Below are positions 55,001-64,000 of a DNA stretch of 64,000 nucleotides, one piece after another. Each line of letters opens with the position of its first letter. Position 1 is the first letter of the stretch. Source of the DNA: Xanthostigma xanthostigma (taxonomy: Eukaryota; Arthropoda; Insecta; Raphidioptera; Raphidiidae); NCBI GenBank assembly GCA_963575645.1, contig OY754475.1:22358509-22422508 (forward strand), given 5' to 3'. The translations under genes and the position numbers were made by a program. Under the pieces are notes generated by a model. That model had not been told where the DNA came from. It saw only the letters and a program-made list of their open reading frames with translations, and searched no databases.

Positions 55001-55385
55001 GAGAACACTAGTTTAGCATTCGATAGGTACTGGGTTCGAATCCCGGCGGGGTACTTTGTCCTGCTGCCTCTCGCCGAGAAACGGTAATTCCTGTACCCGG
55101 CCGCATCTTGTTGAGGTTTTCCATGGTTTCCCTCGATAATTCCAGATAAATATCGAGATGGTTCCTTATTCAAGGCCAGGGCCGATTACCTGTCAAACTC
55201 CTGTGCTCAAAATTTATTCTAATGTCCTAAAATTCCTTCATTCGTCCATTGCTATTAATTATAAGTGGAAGTTTAAAAATGTAGAAAATAACGGGAAGTG
55301 TGATAGATGGAAAATAGTAATGGTGCGAATGGCGTCTGTTATGACATAAAGTCGAGAAATAGACGTTAAACGCATTATTATTGAT
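55001..55385 (+). mobile_element. SINE, copy missing its first bases
   Basis: From AGCATTCGATAGG and GGTTCGAATCCCGGCGGGG (box B) through CTGCCTCTCGCCGAGAAACG, CAAGGCCAGGGCC and ACATAAAGTCGAGAAATAG to an (ATT)n tail. Box A is lost or altered where the hAT-like element joins. Confidence 0.88.
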
Positions 55386-55573
55386 ATTATTATTAAATCT
55401 GAATCACTGGTGACTGATAGGTATAGGAATAAATAGTACCGTATATATCAGAAATTTATGTGTTTCAAACACGCTAATTAGCTCAATTAAGACGAGATAC
55501 TTCACATAAATAAATCAGATTAAGTTGTAACGAACTCCGTACGATACTAACGTACTACGGTATTATTACTTAG

Positions 55574-55821
55574 TATCGCAAACAAATGAACGTCTCAACC
55601 GCAAAGGCACACGTCATATCAATGCGTTGCGCGTTCGTCGTAAGTTGTTCGGCACGTCATCAAAATACGATCACGTCCAACACGAGGACGCGACGACTTT
55701 ATTTTGCGATAATTTAATTAAGAACGGCGCGTGGTCAGTGATCATTGTTAAATTTTTGAAGCGGAACTCCTTTAAGCGTGGTAGGTTGGAGCGAATCCGA
55801 TCGGATATGGAAAAAGCGTGA
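55574..55821 (+). CDS. Unrecognised coding-like frame
   Basis: The phase is open from 55531 to TGA at 55819-55821. A good acceptor ATTATTACTTAG|TATCGC ends at 55573. Codons are balanced, with many G/C third positions unlike nearby chance frames. The product is hydrophilic and basic, with segments KYDHVQHEDATTLFCDNLIK and NSFKRGRLERIRSDMEKA at its end. In another phase a donor-like GTTCGTC|GTAAGT at 55640 would give a 67-bp exon instead. No family is recognised. Confidence 0.25.
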
Positions 55822-57513
55822 CGGAAGGAATACATTCGCGGCAGTGACTGATTACATCATAAAAAAATTAATTAAATTTCCCTGAAGAGAAAAAATTCCC
55901 CTAAATTAAGGGGAAAAATACCCCATAAGTTGGAAACACTGGACATAGACCCCGTCCGACTCGTGAGTCGTTTGTGCCCAGAAATGACGTCGCTATTTTC
56001 TCTAAACGGTTCTACAGTAGCAAAGTTGCATAATACATTAAGATGTGGTCGGCCGGGGAGAAGGGGGGACGGGGAGTTGGGTGTCAGGAAGTACTTATTC
56101 CTGACACAGGTAAGCGAAAATGAATTGTGGTAAAACTTGAGTTGCTGTTTGTTTATTATAATGGACCGCACACCTGCGCGACGAATTACAGTGCAATTCT
56201 GTTAAACTGACCGTGATTAATGACTGTGAAATTTCACGTACGTATAAACGTCATGCGTTTAAATTAGTGTCGCAATACACTAATGCTGGGTTTTGACACT
56301 GATCTTAGATTGTGATCATATAATCGGATTTTATGTCTATACAGGAACTGTCTAAAGTCGTTATTATAATCTCTGTTTATGTAGAACTACATTTGTACAC
56401 AGTTAAAAATATAAATATCGTTTAATTTCTTCGAGCTTAAAACTCTACAATTTTTTTCTAGTGGAGAAATATGACTTTCTGACAACCCGGTATCATTATT
56501 GACATAAAAAAACGTCATGGCTTGCATTGTTCTATTCTAATTCCAGAACTGTATAAATAAATGAAAACAAGTTTCAAACAAAACTTTTAGAAAATTTTAT
56601 TCTCTATAACTTTTATAATAACTATTTTTGGATTTCAAGGTTCCGGAAAGGAGATACGGCGCAATTTTGATAAAAAACCGAGGAGAGCCAATTAAAAGTA
56701 AAGCCAGTATGCTTACGATTACGGCATTGTAAATGCCGCTTTAGTTTTCTGATATAAACTCTAGTAAACAACTTGTACCTACGCTTACACGTCACACAAC
56801 ATTACCAGCTGTGATGTATAGGCGCTTGGAGTGTTGTTCCGTTAAGACAACTGTTTTATAAAGAATGATTCACTGCTTCACATAATGGATATGTATACTG
56901 AACAACGCGGGACTTTTGTTGTTTGGAACTTAACAAATAGTTCATATCTAAGACCTCAGTGGCGTTCAAAATCCTGAATATTATTTTCAGGATATGCTTG
57001 TATGTGAAAAAACTCGCAACTCGGATTTCAACCTCTTCCAAATGTTTGATTGACGCGAAATTTTGCAGTTGTACGCAGTTTTGATGACAAAACATTTTTT
57101 TTTATTTATCGACGGTCAGAGTTAAAGAATAATATTAAAAAAAAAAAATTAAAAACACGTTCTTCTATCAAACGCACTAAAAAAAACTTCCTTTCTCTTC
57201 AATAACGCTTAAAAGCGTAGGGCACTCGAGGAATTAAGTGTAACACAGATAAAGCGAATATCCCACGCTTCAAAACGTTTTTGCAGAGAAAGAAATTAAT
57301 TGAAATAATTTTCTTTAAATAATTTTGTAAATATAAATTACGCGACTGGTATTTTGGATCCATATACATGCCTCGTAGTCAATTCTCTTAAATCAACGAC
57401 TATACCACTCGAATTATTGTAATGTCCATTTCCAAGCGTAAATTAACGTCTGTCTAACTCGAATTATTCCAATACCTATATTGTTCTAGATGATTTTAAT
57501 TTAAAAGCTTGCA
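55822..57513. other. Mostly non-coding stretch
   Basis: A perfect 10-bp hairpin GTGTCAGGAA / TTCCTGACAC (56081-56107) is followed at once by AG|GTAAGC, a donor-like site that would close a frame open from about 55930; the two cannot be told apart by eye. 56041-56078 is G-rich. The rest is AT-rich. Confidence 0.4.
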
Positions 57514-58110
57514 CTGCTTTTTGACGTGATAACGTCTTATAAATTGATGAATCACCAATCTTATAAATTGATAAAACACTGGCTGCATGCACGAAAAAGT
57601 GTAACGTTCCTAACGTTCGTAACGTTCCGCCTGACCCTGTGCGTGCTTTTCTCGAAAACGGCCCTAATGATTTGGATGAAATTTACTGAAAAGGGATTTT
57701 GGGGGGCAAAAAATCGTTTTAGCTAGGTCTCATCTCTCGAAAAAATCGTTTTCATACAAATTTTATCATTATAAAAATCAATTTTTTGACGTATGAAAAT
57801 ACTTAAATATTGTAAGTAGGTTTTGGAATTTTATATAAACAGTGAAACAATTGTTTTCAAAATATTATGACAGCTAATCTTTGAGACTTAAAATAAATAC
57901 GAAAGAAAGAAAGTTAAAAAAAACAATTATATTATATGGTGAGTAATTTTAATAAATAAAATTAACCTAAATTTGAAGCGAAAGATGCAATATCATAGAT
58001 TCGAATTATTATAATTATTATATAAATTTAGGTTATGTATTACGGAATACGTTATCACGTAAAACTATCGTCCGTAAACCGACTTTACAGACAACCAATT
58101 TTTTAGACGA
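57514..58110 (-). mobile_element. Inverted-repeat MITE, inverted copy with an insertion
   Basis: TTTTTGACGTGATAACGTCTTATAAATTG..GCATGCACGAAAAAGTGTAACG..CGCCTGACCCTGTGCGTGC (57514-57650) and AAATTTAGGTTATGTATTACGGAATACGTTATCACGTAAAACTATCGTCC (58022-58078) are the reverse of 46288-46545. About 370 bp of AT-rich sequence separates the two halves here. Confidence 0.8.
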
Positions 58111-58980
58111 AACGAGAGATAAATAAGGAAAGGAAAATGGTACAAACAACAACTGACGCACTATTTATGAATTGTACAACACGCTTCTTTGACACTGCCA
58201 TCTATGGTTGCCATCTATAATGTGATCTCCGTTTTTTTTTTTAATAATTCATATAATGTCAAAGTCGATTTTTTTTGTAGCACGTCAACGTCAATAATCG
58301 CAATCTTGACGTCAAATTAAATATTTGAAAAAAGTGAATGGGGAATTCGATAAATAGAAAACAAGACTCGTCATTTTCATAATCAGTTATTTCAACATGC
58401 CCGCGGGAAATACAAACATTGCAAAAAGCATAAACAACGACACGCGTACTCAGTAAATAAAATACATTTGGGAGGGGGTATTTGTTTGGTTTGCATTGCG
58501 TGTATCAAAGTTGATACCTGCCCGTATCAAATTAGGCAAGTTTGTTTCAGTGGACAATGTCCTTTATTTGTCAATTCGACATGTAAGTAGGTCGTGAATC
58601 GTATTTAACTATATTTTTATATTCTGTTACCAGATGTCATAGTGTCTAATTTCAAATCTGAATATTTTTGCTTTTTTCCCTATAGATACATCCAATTAAA
58701 GACAGGCACAAAATCTGAATTTTAGTCGATATATCGATTCGATCGTTATAACCGATTCCCGCGGCACTGGCAAAACTGAATGCATTATATATAAAAAAAA
58801 GCTGTGTAAAAATGTTATATTAATTTTTAAACAAATTTCCGGCATTTTGAAATTAAATTCTACGCAAAAACCGATACTTGCCAACGTTTTAATTTATTCA
58901 TATAAAGAGAAAAAACCTGATCGACAAGTCGTGTTTTAAAATACAAGTAAAAAACAGTCGATGCGAATATCAACGTTGTA
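58111..58980. other. AT-rich non-coding stretch
   Basis: No gene is seen. Confidence 0.4.
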
Positions 58981-59120
58981 TTGTAGCCGGCGAAGCGTGA
59001 TATAGAAACAGCAGCCGCCGCCGCCGCCCCCCCGGGGGTGGGATTCCGATCCGTCGGGGGAAAAGGGGGAACGAAACCCACACTCGCCGGACGAAACACC
59101 GGCGAACACCGTCAGACGAT
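58981..59120. other. GC-rich island, possible promoter or 5' exon
   Basis: GCCGCCGCCGCCGCCCCCCCGG at 59014 and several CGGCG words stand out in an AT-rich setting. On the minus strand a frame without an ATG reads through with an Ala run. It could be a CpG-rich gene start. No splice site is convincing. Confidence 0.3.
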
Positions 59121-59329
59121 GCGAACGAAATTTGCATAATTACAGTAGATACTTATCTGCCTTGAAAAAAAGGCTAGTGGGGTGTGTTAGCGGGCCAGAA
59201 ATTAAAAAGTAAAACACATACAAAATTATTATTTAGTTTAAATCAATTTTCATAACAAAAAGGGTAAATTATCTTGAACTTGAGGATCCAGACACCTGAG
59301 GTATCTTGTTTTTGATAAGCTCATTGATG

Positions 59330-59428
59330 TTAGGCGTCTAAAATCCACATTCTGGTTGCGGGGGGCTGTATTGAAATGGCTTAAGGGCCGGATGTGGCCC
59401 GCGGGCTGTATCTTTGACATCGCTGCTC
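59330..59428. mobile_element. hAT-type 3' end fragment
   Basis: AGGGCCGGATGTGGCCCGCGGGC..GTATCTTTGACATCGCTG is the characteristic GGCCCGCGGGC..TTTGACATCGCTG terminus of a hAT element class. A left end was not identified. Confidence 0.6.
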
Positions 59429-59439
59429 TAAACGAACGT

Positions 59440-59514
59440 TTGCGTGACGTAGAGAGAAAAAAGTGGAAAACCTACGAAGCAGTGCTCGATGTGATGAAAC
59501 AAAGACAACTATAG
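59440..59514 (+). CDS. Terminal-exon-like frame, copy 1 of a tandem pair
   Basis: The frame LRDVERKKWKTYEAVLDVMK ends QRQL and TAG (59512-59514). It is duplicated 165 bp downstream. Six of 75 coding positions differ; four changes are synonymous (ACC/ACT, GTG/GTA, CTC/CTA, AAA/AAG) and two are replacements (Tyr to His, Glu to Lys). The shared block begins at TTTGCGTGACG and goes on ~80 bp past the stop, like a 3' UTR. A possible acceptor is GTGACGTAG| at 59451. A hAT end lies 10 bp upstream. The product is basic and probably helical; the family is not recognised. Confidence 0.35.
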   Translation: MRDVERKKWKTYEAVLDVMKQRQL

Positions 59515-59604
59515 AGGTTCTACCGTAGGTATATTAGCCTCCAAAAGAACGGTTTGATATAAAATGTGTTTTTATTTGAATAATTATTTATAATTTTGAA
59601 TTAT

Positions 59605-59679
59605 TTGCGTGACGTAGAGAGAAAAAAGTGGAAAACTCACAAAGCAGTACTAGATGTGATGAAGCAAAGACAACTATAG
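59605..59679 (+). CDS. Terminal-exon-like frame, copy 2
   Basis: Same frame as copy 1 (LRDVERKKWKTHKAVLDVMK then QRQL and TAG at 59677-59679), offset 165 bp. Its 3' sequence keeps an AATAAA at about 59742 (GAATAAATAAATG), which copy 1 has lost (GAATAATTATT). If either copy is a used exon, this one has the better polyadenylation context. Confidence 0.35.
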   Translation: MRDVERKKWKTHKAVLDVMKQRQL

Positions 59680-59765
59680 AGGTTCTACTGTCGGTACATT
59701 AGCGTCCAAAAGAACGGTTTGATATAAAATGTGTTTTTATTTGAATAAATAAATGATTATTATAT

Positions 59766-62559
59766 ATTTTTAAGTTTGCATGTGAGTTAGCTATATTGAT
59801 TGAAAAATAAAAAGGGTCTGAAAGAACGAAAGAAGAGAAAAATTATAGACGAGTGGTCCGCATAAATAATGCAAATAAGTTTCTATTGTATTTGCGATAT
59901 CATTTTTCATGGCAAACGTTTTTCACTTCTTTTATTTTCAATTTGATTTATTTGTAGTATTTAAGCATCGAAGAATGAGTAAGTAATAATATCTCTTTTT
60001 GTCAATAAAAACAAAAAAACAAGGCCCTGTAACCGAATGGCTTCAGGCGTGAAAATAGCTCTCCAAATTACCTTTACTAAGATGTAATTATTTTTGTTAA
60101 AACAGACGGCCGGGACAGCTCAAAATATAATCGAAACAATTTTCTTTTTTCAAAAATTAAATTTCGTTCTTATAGTTTTGTAGCGTTTAAGGATGCCGAT
60201 CTGCAATCTCGCGAACCTTAACAGGGAATCGTGTCTGGGCTTCCCGTGTGGTTTTCATGACTGAAAACTTTATATCATGAAGTTATCTCTTTCGAATTTG
60301 ATATTATAAAGACTCGAGAACACCAAAAGCAATATTCTAAACTTTGCTAACTTTCAAGGTAATATAATAATGCTTATCAAATATCTAAATTTTTCTGACG
60401 GAGTTTTCAAGTTTCTTCGGGCTATTCGAGCTTTAAAGCGTTTTCGTTTTTAACAAAGCTCTCGACCCAACCGGTTTACAGTGGCGTTCGTGAACTAAGC
60501 GATTCGAAAGAACGTCATCTACCGTATTTTCTGGAGGGATTAACCGATTTGAATAATTTCGACTCCGTCGTGTTCAGGATGATGCTGAGGTGATTCTATA
60601 CACTTTTTAGTCCACTGCGCCAGAAGGAGGGTAATGTTTTTCGAGTATATGATCTGCAGCCAAAACGGATTTTAACATATGACGTGTTGTTAGCTTCGTG
60701 CTGCATGTTGAGATTTTCCGACTTTTAATCATTAATAATCATTTTTATGTAGTCGGGTTTCTATTGTTACTTTAAATAATTAATTTAAGAAAGAAATCGG
60801 TTTATAACGCAGAAACCGCGTCTTGCAAAGTCACCAAATAAAAAATAATAAAAAGCAAATTGAACCTATACTTAAACAAGGCAAAGATAATTCTTCTTTC
60901 TCTTTTCAGTAGCTTTTTTTTTGAAGATGGCGCGAATTTCGTTTATAAAAAAGCCTTTTATATATTGCAAATCAACTCTGTCTTTTTTTCACCTAGTTTT
61001 CAGCAAGCGAAACAAAACGACATCAACAGAAACAATTGCAGTCTAATTGGCTGTTTGACATTTTCTCGAGATGTTTTTTGCACCTAAAGTTTAAATAATC
61101 GTTTTAAAAACCATTCGGTATATAAGACAACAATGAGAATTGTTTTGTTATTTGGCTCAGTACTGTTTTTTTTTCGCTCACGACTTTTCAACAACGCAAC
61201 AAAACAACATCAGAAACAAAACGACACACAGAAACAATTGCATTCGAAGGTTATAATTGTCAACTTTACAAAGCGTCTTTAATTTTAGAAAGTGATTTTC
61301 TCGATTTTGAAAGTGAATGCGGTTTGCTGTTTGAAAAGTCGTCGGCGTCGTTACTGTTGGAGGCGGCGGGGGCGGCGCCTTGGAGAACGGAATCAATAGG
61401 CATAAACACAAAGGAAAGCTTTTTCTTCTTTCAAATAGAAAATTACAAAATTCACACGAAAAATTATTTCCTGCAGTCCGTCATTTCAATTGTTTTATAT
61501 TTGGGAAGATTTTGTGGAGTTACCATTTTTACCAGACAACGGCGAAGCAAAAGGAGGGTTATGAGTTTGATCAGTATGTATGTATGTTCATCTGTTTCTT
61601 CATAACTTCAAAACTACTTATTATAATTTGATAAATGAGGTATCGTTGGAACCGTTTTGATCGTCCGCTGGTCATAGGCTGCGTGACGTCACATTAAATT
61701 AAATATGGCGTCCTCTAGACTGTAGAGGACATAAAGTTATGATTTAAAAAAAAAAATTTTATGATGCCGTGTTGGGTATCAAAAGGGGATGAGTTTGCTT
61801 TACCTATTTTAATCTTTTGCATGACGCGTCCCCCTTAGTATGAAAAAATATTTTGGGACCCCCTACCCTCGGCTGTTCCTAACCGGTATAATGTATTTTT
61901 TTTATATTAAAAATATTAAATGCGTACATTTTTGTTTTTACTGAAACTTAGCGACCCTCCGCGACCACCTTGTAGAGGCTTTGCGATCCCCCAGAAAAAT
62001 AGTTACATTATTTCATTGCTTTGCCGCTCCATTAAGCGAACCGCACTAGAATGATGACTAAATTCTTATATTTTGTTACCTTGCTAATGCTGAAACAAGG
62101 TACCTACACTTACAATGGATATATAGGCGTCTCTTAAAAAACGCATCAAGCTATAGCAACGTTTTCTATTGTCAAATAAAGTGAAGTTTATGTTGAAATA
62201 ATTAAAATATGGCCTTTCTGTGTTTTTTTTTTAGATTTTTTGTCTTTCGAAATCACGCGTGACAACAAATAACAGAGTAATGGCTTAAGGCGTCTTTTAG
62301 GAGACATTCTGTACACGTGGCTATGTAAGACGACGTAGCATAATTTTCCTAATGGATTTTCCAACAAACGCTCCCGCTAAGTTACAAACGGTAGTGCCGT
62401 CTCTTTCTTACACTGGGCAACGCCGGTGCGTCAAAGAGAGAGAGAGTGAGAAAAGATTGCGGGGTAGAGGCTGAACACATTGTTGCCGACACAATACCGA
62501 TGTCGCGTTTTCATAAAATGAAAACTCAGAGAGTGAAACTTCGAAAAAACAGAAAAAAA
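59766..62559. other. Long AT-rich stretch, no gene recognised
   Basis: 61360-61385 has a GGCGGCGGGGGCGGC run; frames there on both strands are composition artefacts (Ala or Pro runs). 61960-62060 contains CGACCCTCCGCGACCACC and the TTTGCCGCTCCATTAAGC word shared with 15105. 62430-62450 is (GA)n. Nothing is called. Confidence 0.5.
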
Positions 62560-62639
62560 GAGAGAAGACACGGTGTGGTGGAAGCAACGGGTCGACTCCA
62601 CTTTTTCAATTAATTAAAATAGCACGAAATTCTTTCATT

Positions 62640-63090
62640 ATTTTTTTCTGTCTCCCGTGGTGGGAGTAACGGAACGACTCTACTTGTTTATTTGAAATAG
62701 CATATAATTCGTTTTTGCTATTTTGTGGTGGAGGTGGCGGGTCGATTCTAATGAAGTCAATGAAATAGCATACATTGATTGGTTAGTGGCGAAGGCAACG
62801 GGTCGAAAATCAGATATTTTGATCTCATTTTGATATTATTTATAAATTTATTTATTTATTATTTATAAATTCTTTCCTTAATTGTTTCTGTCTCACGTGG
62901 TGGGAGTAATGGGACGACTCTACTTGTTTATTTGAAATAGCATATAATTCGTCTTTGCTATTTTGTGGTGGAGGTGGCGGGTCGACTCTAATGTCTAAGT
63001 CAATGAAATTGAAATAGCATACATTGATTAGTGGCGAAGGTAACGGGTCGAAAATACGATATTTTGATCTCATTTTGATATTATTTATGA
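62640..63090. repeat. Tandem duplication, 240-bp unit, rich in GTGGTGG..ACGGG motifs
   Basis: CTGTCTC.CGTGGTGGGAG starts at 62648 and 62888. Both units include CGACTCTACTTGTTTATTTG, AATTCGT.TTTGCTATTTTG, GTGGTGGAGGTGGCGGGTCG and GTGGCGAAGG.AACGGGTCG. A third, partial motif precedes at 62572. Confidence 0.92.
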
Positions 63091-63617
63091 CTGATAGCGT
63101 TTGTTCAGATCAACAAAAAACAAAACACGACCCGACTGATAAAAAAAAGCACGCGACCACGCGGCGTGTGAGTCCAGTGAAAAAACAATTGTCGTGCCGG
63201 GGGGAGGGAGGGGCGTGATTTATCGCGAGCAACCGTTCGGAAAACAAAATGACGCTCGCAGCAATTTGTTTAGTTTGTACGCAAACGCATTATAATTAGC
63301 TCTTTCGTCTGTTTTAATTCCAATAGACTGGAAACTTGAAAATTTTTATTTACGCCAATAAAAAGTCAATAAATTATCAGCTTCGTTTGTTTTAATTGTA
63401 ACACGTTTTTCCAATTTAGAGACGATTTACGTAATAAAGGTGAATTTTTCGAGCAGAAAAAGTTTTCATACTGTGATGTTTTCTTAAGACCATCGATAAC
63501 TAGAATTATTTAAGGCTGGTGTTTCTTAATAATAAAAATAAAAAACAACTGATTACTATACCAGTTCTCGGAATAGAACTAGGGACTTGTATATGTTATG
63601 GACTATGTGATAAATCA
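63091..63617. other. Non-coding stretch
   Basis: 63190-63220 is G-rich (GTGCCGGGGGGAGGGAGGGG). No gene. Confidence 0.4.
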
Positions 63618-63720
63618 GGGCATTATGTATAATGCCCGGGCAATATGAATAATGACAAATCAAATCGGGCCATGTAATAATCATTAAAACTTCATTATTT
63701 ATCACAGTGCCCGGTCATTA
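63618..63720. repeat. Palindromic GGGCATTAT block
   Basis: GGGCATTATGTATAATGCCC at 63619 is a near-perfect 20-bp palindrome, and GCCCGGGCAATATGAATAATG / GTGCCCGGTCATTATAAAT show the same words around it. Possible hairpin MITE remnant. Confidence 0.6.
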
Positions 63721-63819
63721 TAAATATTGCTATATTATCTTCTACTACAAAATTTGTAGAGATTTGCGATCCTTAATCGAAATAATTGGATGGAGAAATA
63801 GCCGCTATGGATCAATGTA

Positions 63820-64000
63820 TTATTCATTTAATATATTATCTTACGTTTCGGCACATTGTTTATTGCCATCTTCAGAGATTCTAATTATAAAATATTTGTT
63901 AATTTACAATAAAAAAACATATAATAACCTTGAACAATGCTATATACGAAACGTAAGATAATATATTAAATGAATAAAAAATAACATTGTTCAAGGTTAT
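63820..64000. repeat. Fold-back with hammerhead-like centre, continues past the window
   Basis: Perfect 31-bp arms (63820-63850 and 63947-63977) enclose a minus-strand core: CTGAAGA (63875-63869), T, GGC-loop-GCC, GAAACGT (63849-63843). A second, 16-bp inverted pair (63923-63938 with 63985-64000, ATAACCTTGAACAATG) overlaps the right arm and suggests further symmetry beyond the edge. Confidence 0.85.

Larger units (their letters stand above)
59439..59765. repeat. Tandem duplication, 165-bp unit
   Basis: TTTGCGTGACGTAGAGAG starts at 59439 and 59604, and the match runs to TGTTTTTATTTGAATAA in both. Confidence 0.93.

Noticed and set aside
61178..61605. Pro-rich and Ala-rich frames on opposite strands
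   Set aside because: Both derive from one GGC/GCC run; no motif, start context or splice signals support either.

Overview
The window looks like an AT-rich, transposon-loaded stretch of an insect nuclear genome, most likely a moth or butterfly (Lepidoptera). The best evidence is several non-autonomous Helitron-type elements with the 5' TCTATACTAATATT and 3' CTAG/CTAA ends inserted between A and T, a tRNA-derived SINE with a 14-bp target duplication, several short hAT-type elements with imperfect 8-bp target duplications, TA-flanked pogo/Tigger-like MITEs, and fragments of LINE reverse-transcriptase C-termini. There are no bacterial features (no operons, ribosome binding sites or CRISPR), and most open frames are short chance frames.

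Layout. 1-9 kb: a 110-bp tandem array (1148-1607), nested palindromes around 4.1-4.8 kb, and Helitron-like copies at 3.5 and 7.9 kb. 9-15 kb: a chain of tandem arrays (32 bp, ~100 bp degenerate, 131 bp, 21 bp, 81 bp), the last with a TGACGTCA palindrome in each of seven units. 15.9-17.6 kb: a decayed array of a TTGGCAA-containing unit, interrupted by a SINE and a hAT MITE. 18-24 kb: two large fold-backs, a pogo-like MITE with another palindromic element inside it, and hairpin MITEs. 24-34 kb: a reverse-strand Helitron, fold-backs, dispersed duplications and the best protein-coding candidate, a probable terminal exon ending at 27181. 34-51 kb: hAT, Helitron and pogo-like MITEs, several tandem arrays (111, 46 and ~310 bp), and a LINE remnant. 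51-64 kb: a nested LINE-in-Helitron insertion, a hAT-like element that abuts a truncated SINE, a possible reverse-strand first exon (52622-52877), a duplicated short terminal-exon-like sequence (59440-59680), a 240-bp duplication, and a fold-back at the right edge.

No complete gene can be assembled. Six unassigned frames or exon candidates are listed at low to moderate confidence; splice sites were judged by eye. The most unusual structural theme is a shared core, CTGAAGA + one base + short hairpin + GAAACGT, at the centre of large inverted repeats (18.2 and 63.8 kb) and in isolated or decayed form at 44.3 and 36.1 kb. It resembles a hammerhead-ribozyme core but departs from the consensus in a consistent way. 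I did not find anything that can be called a new functional system.
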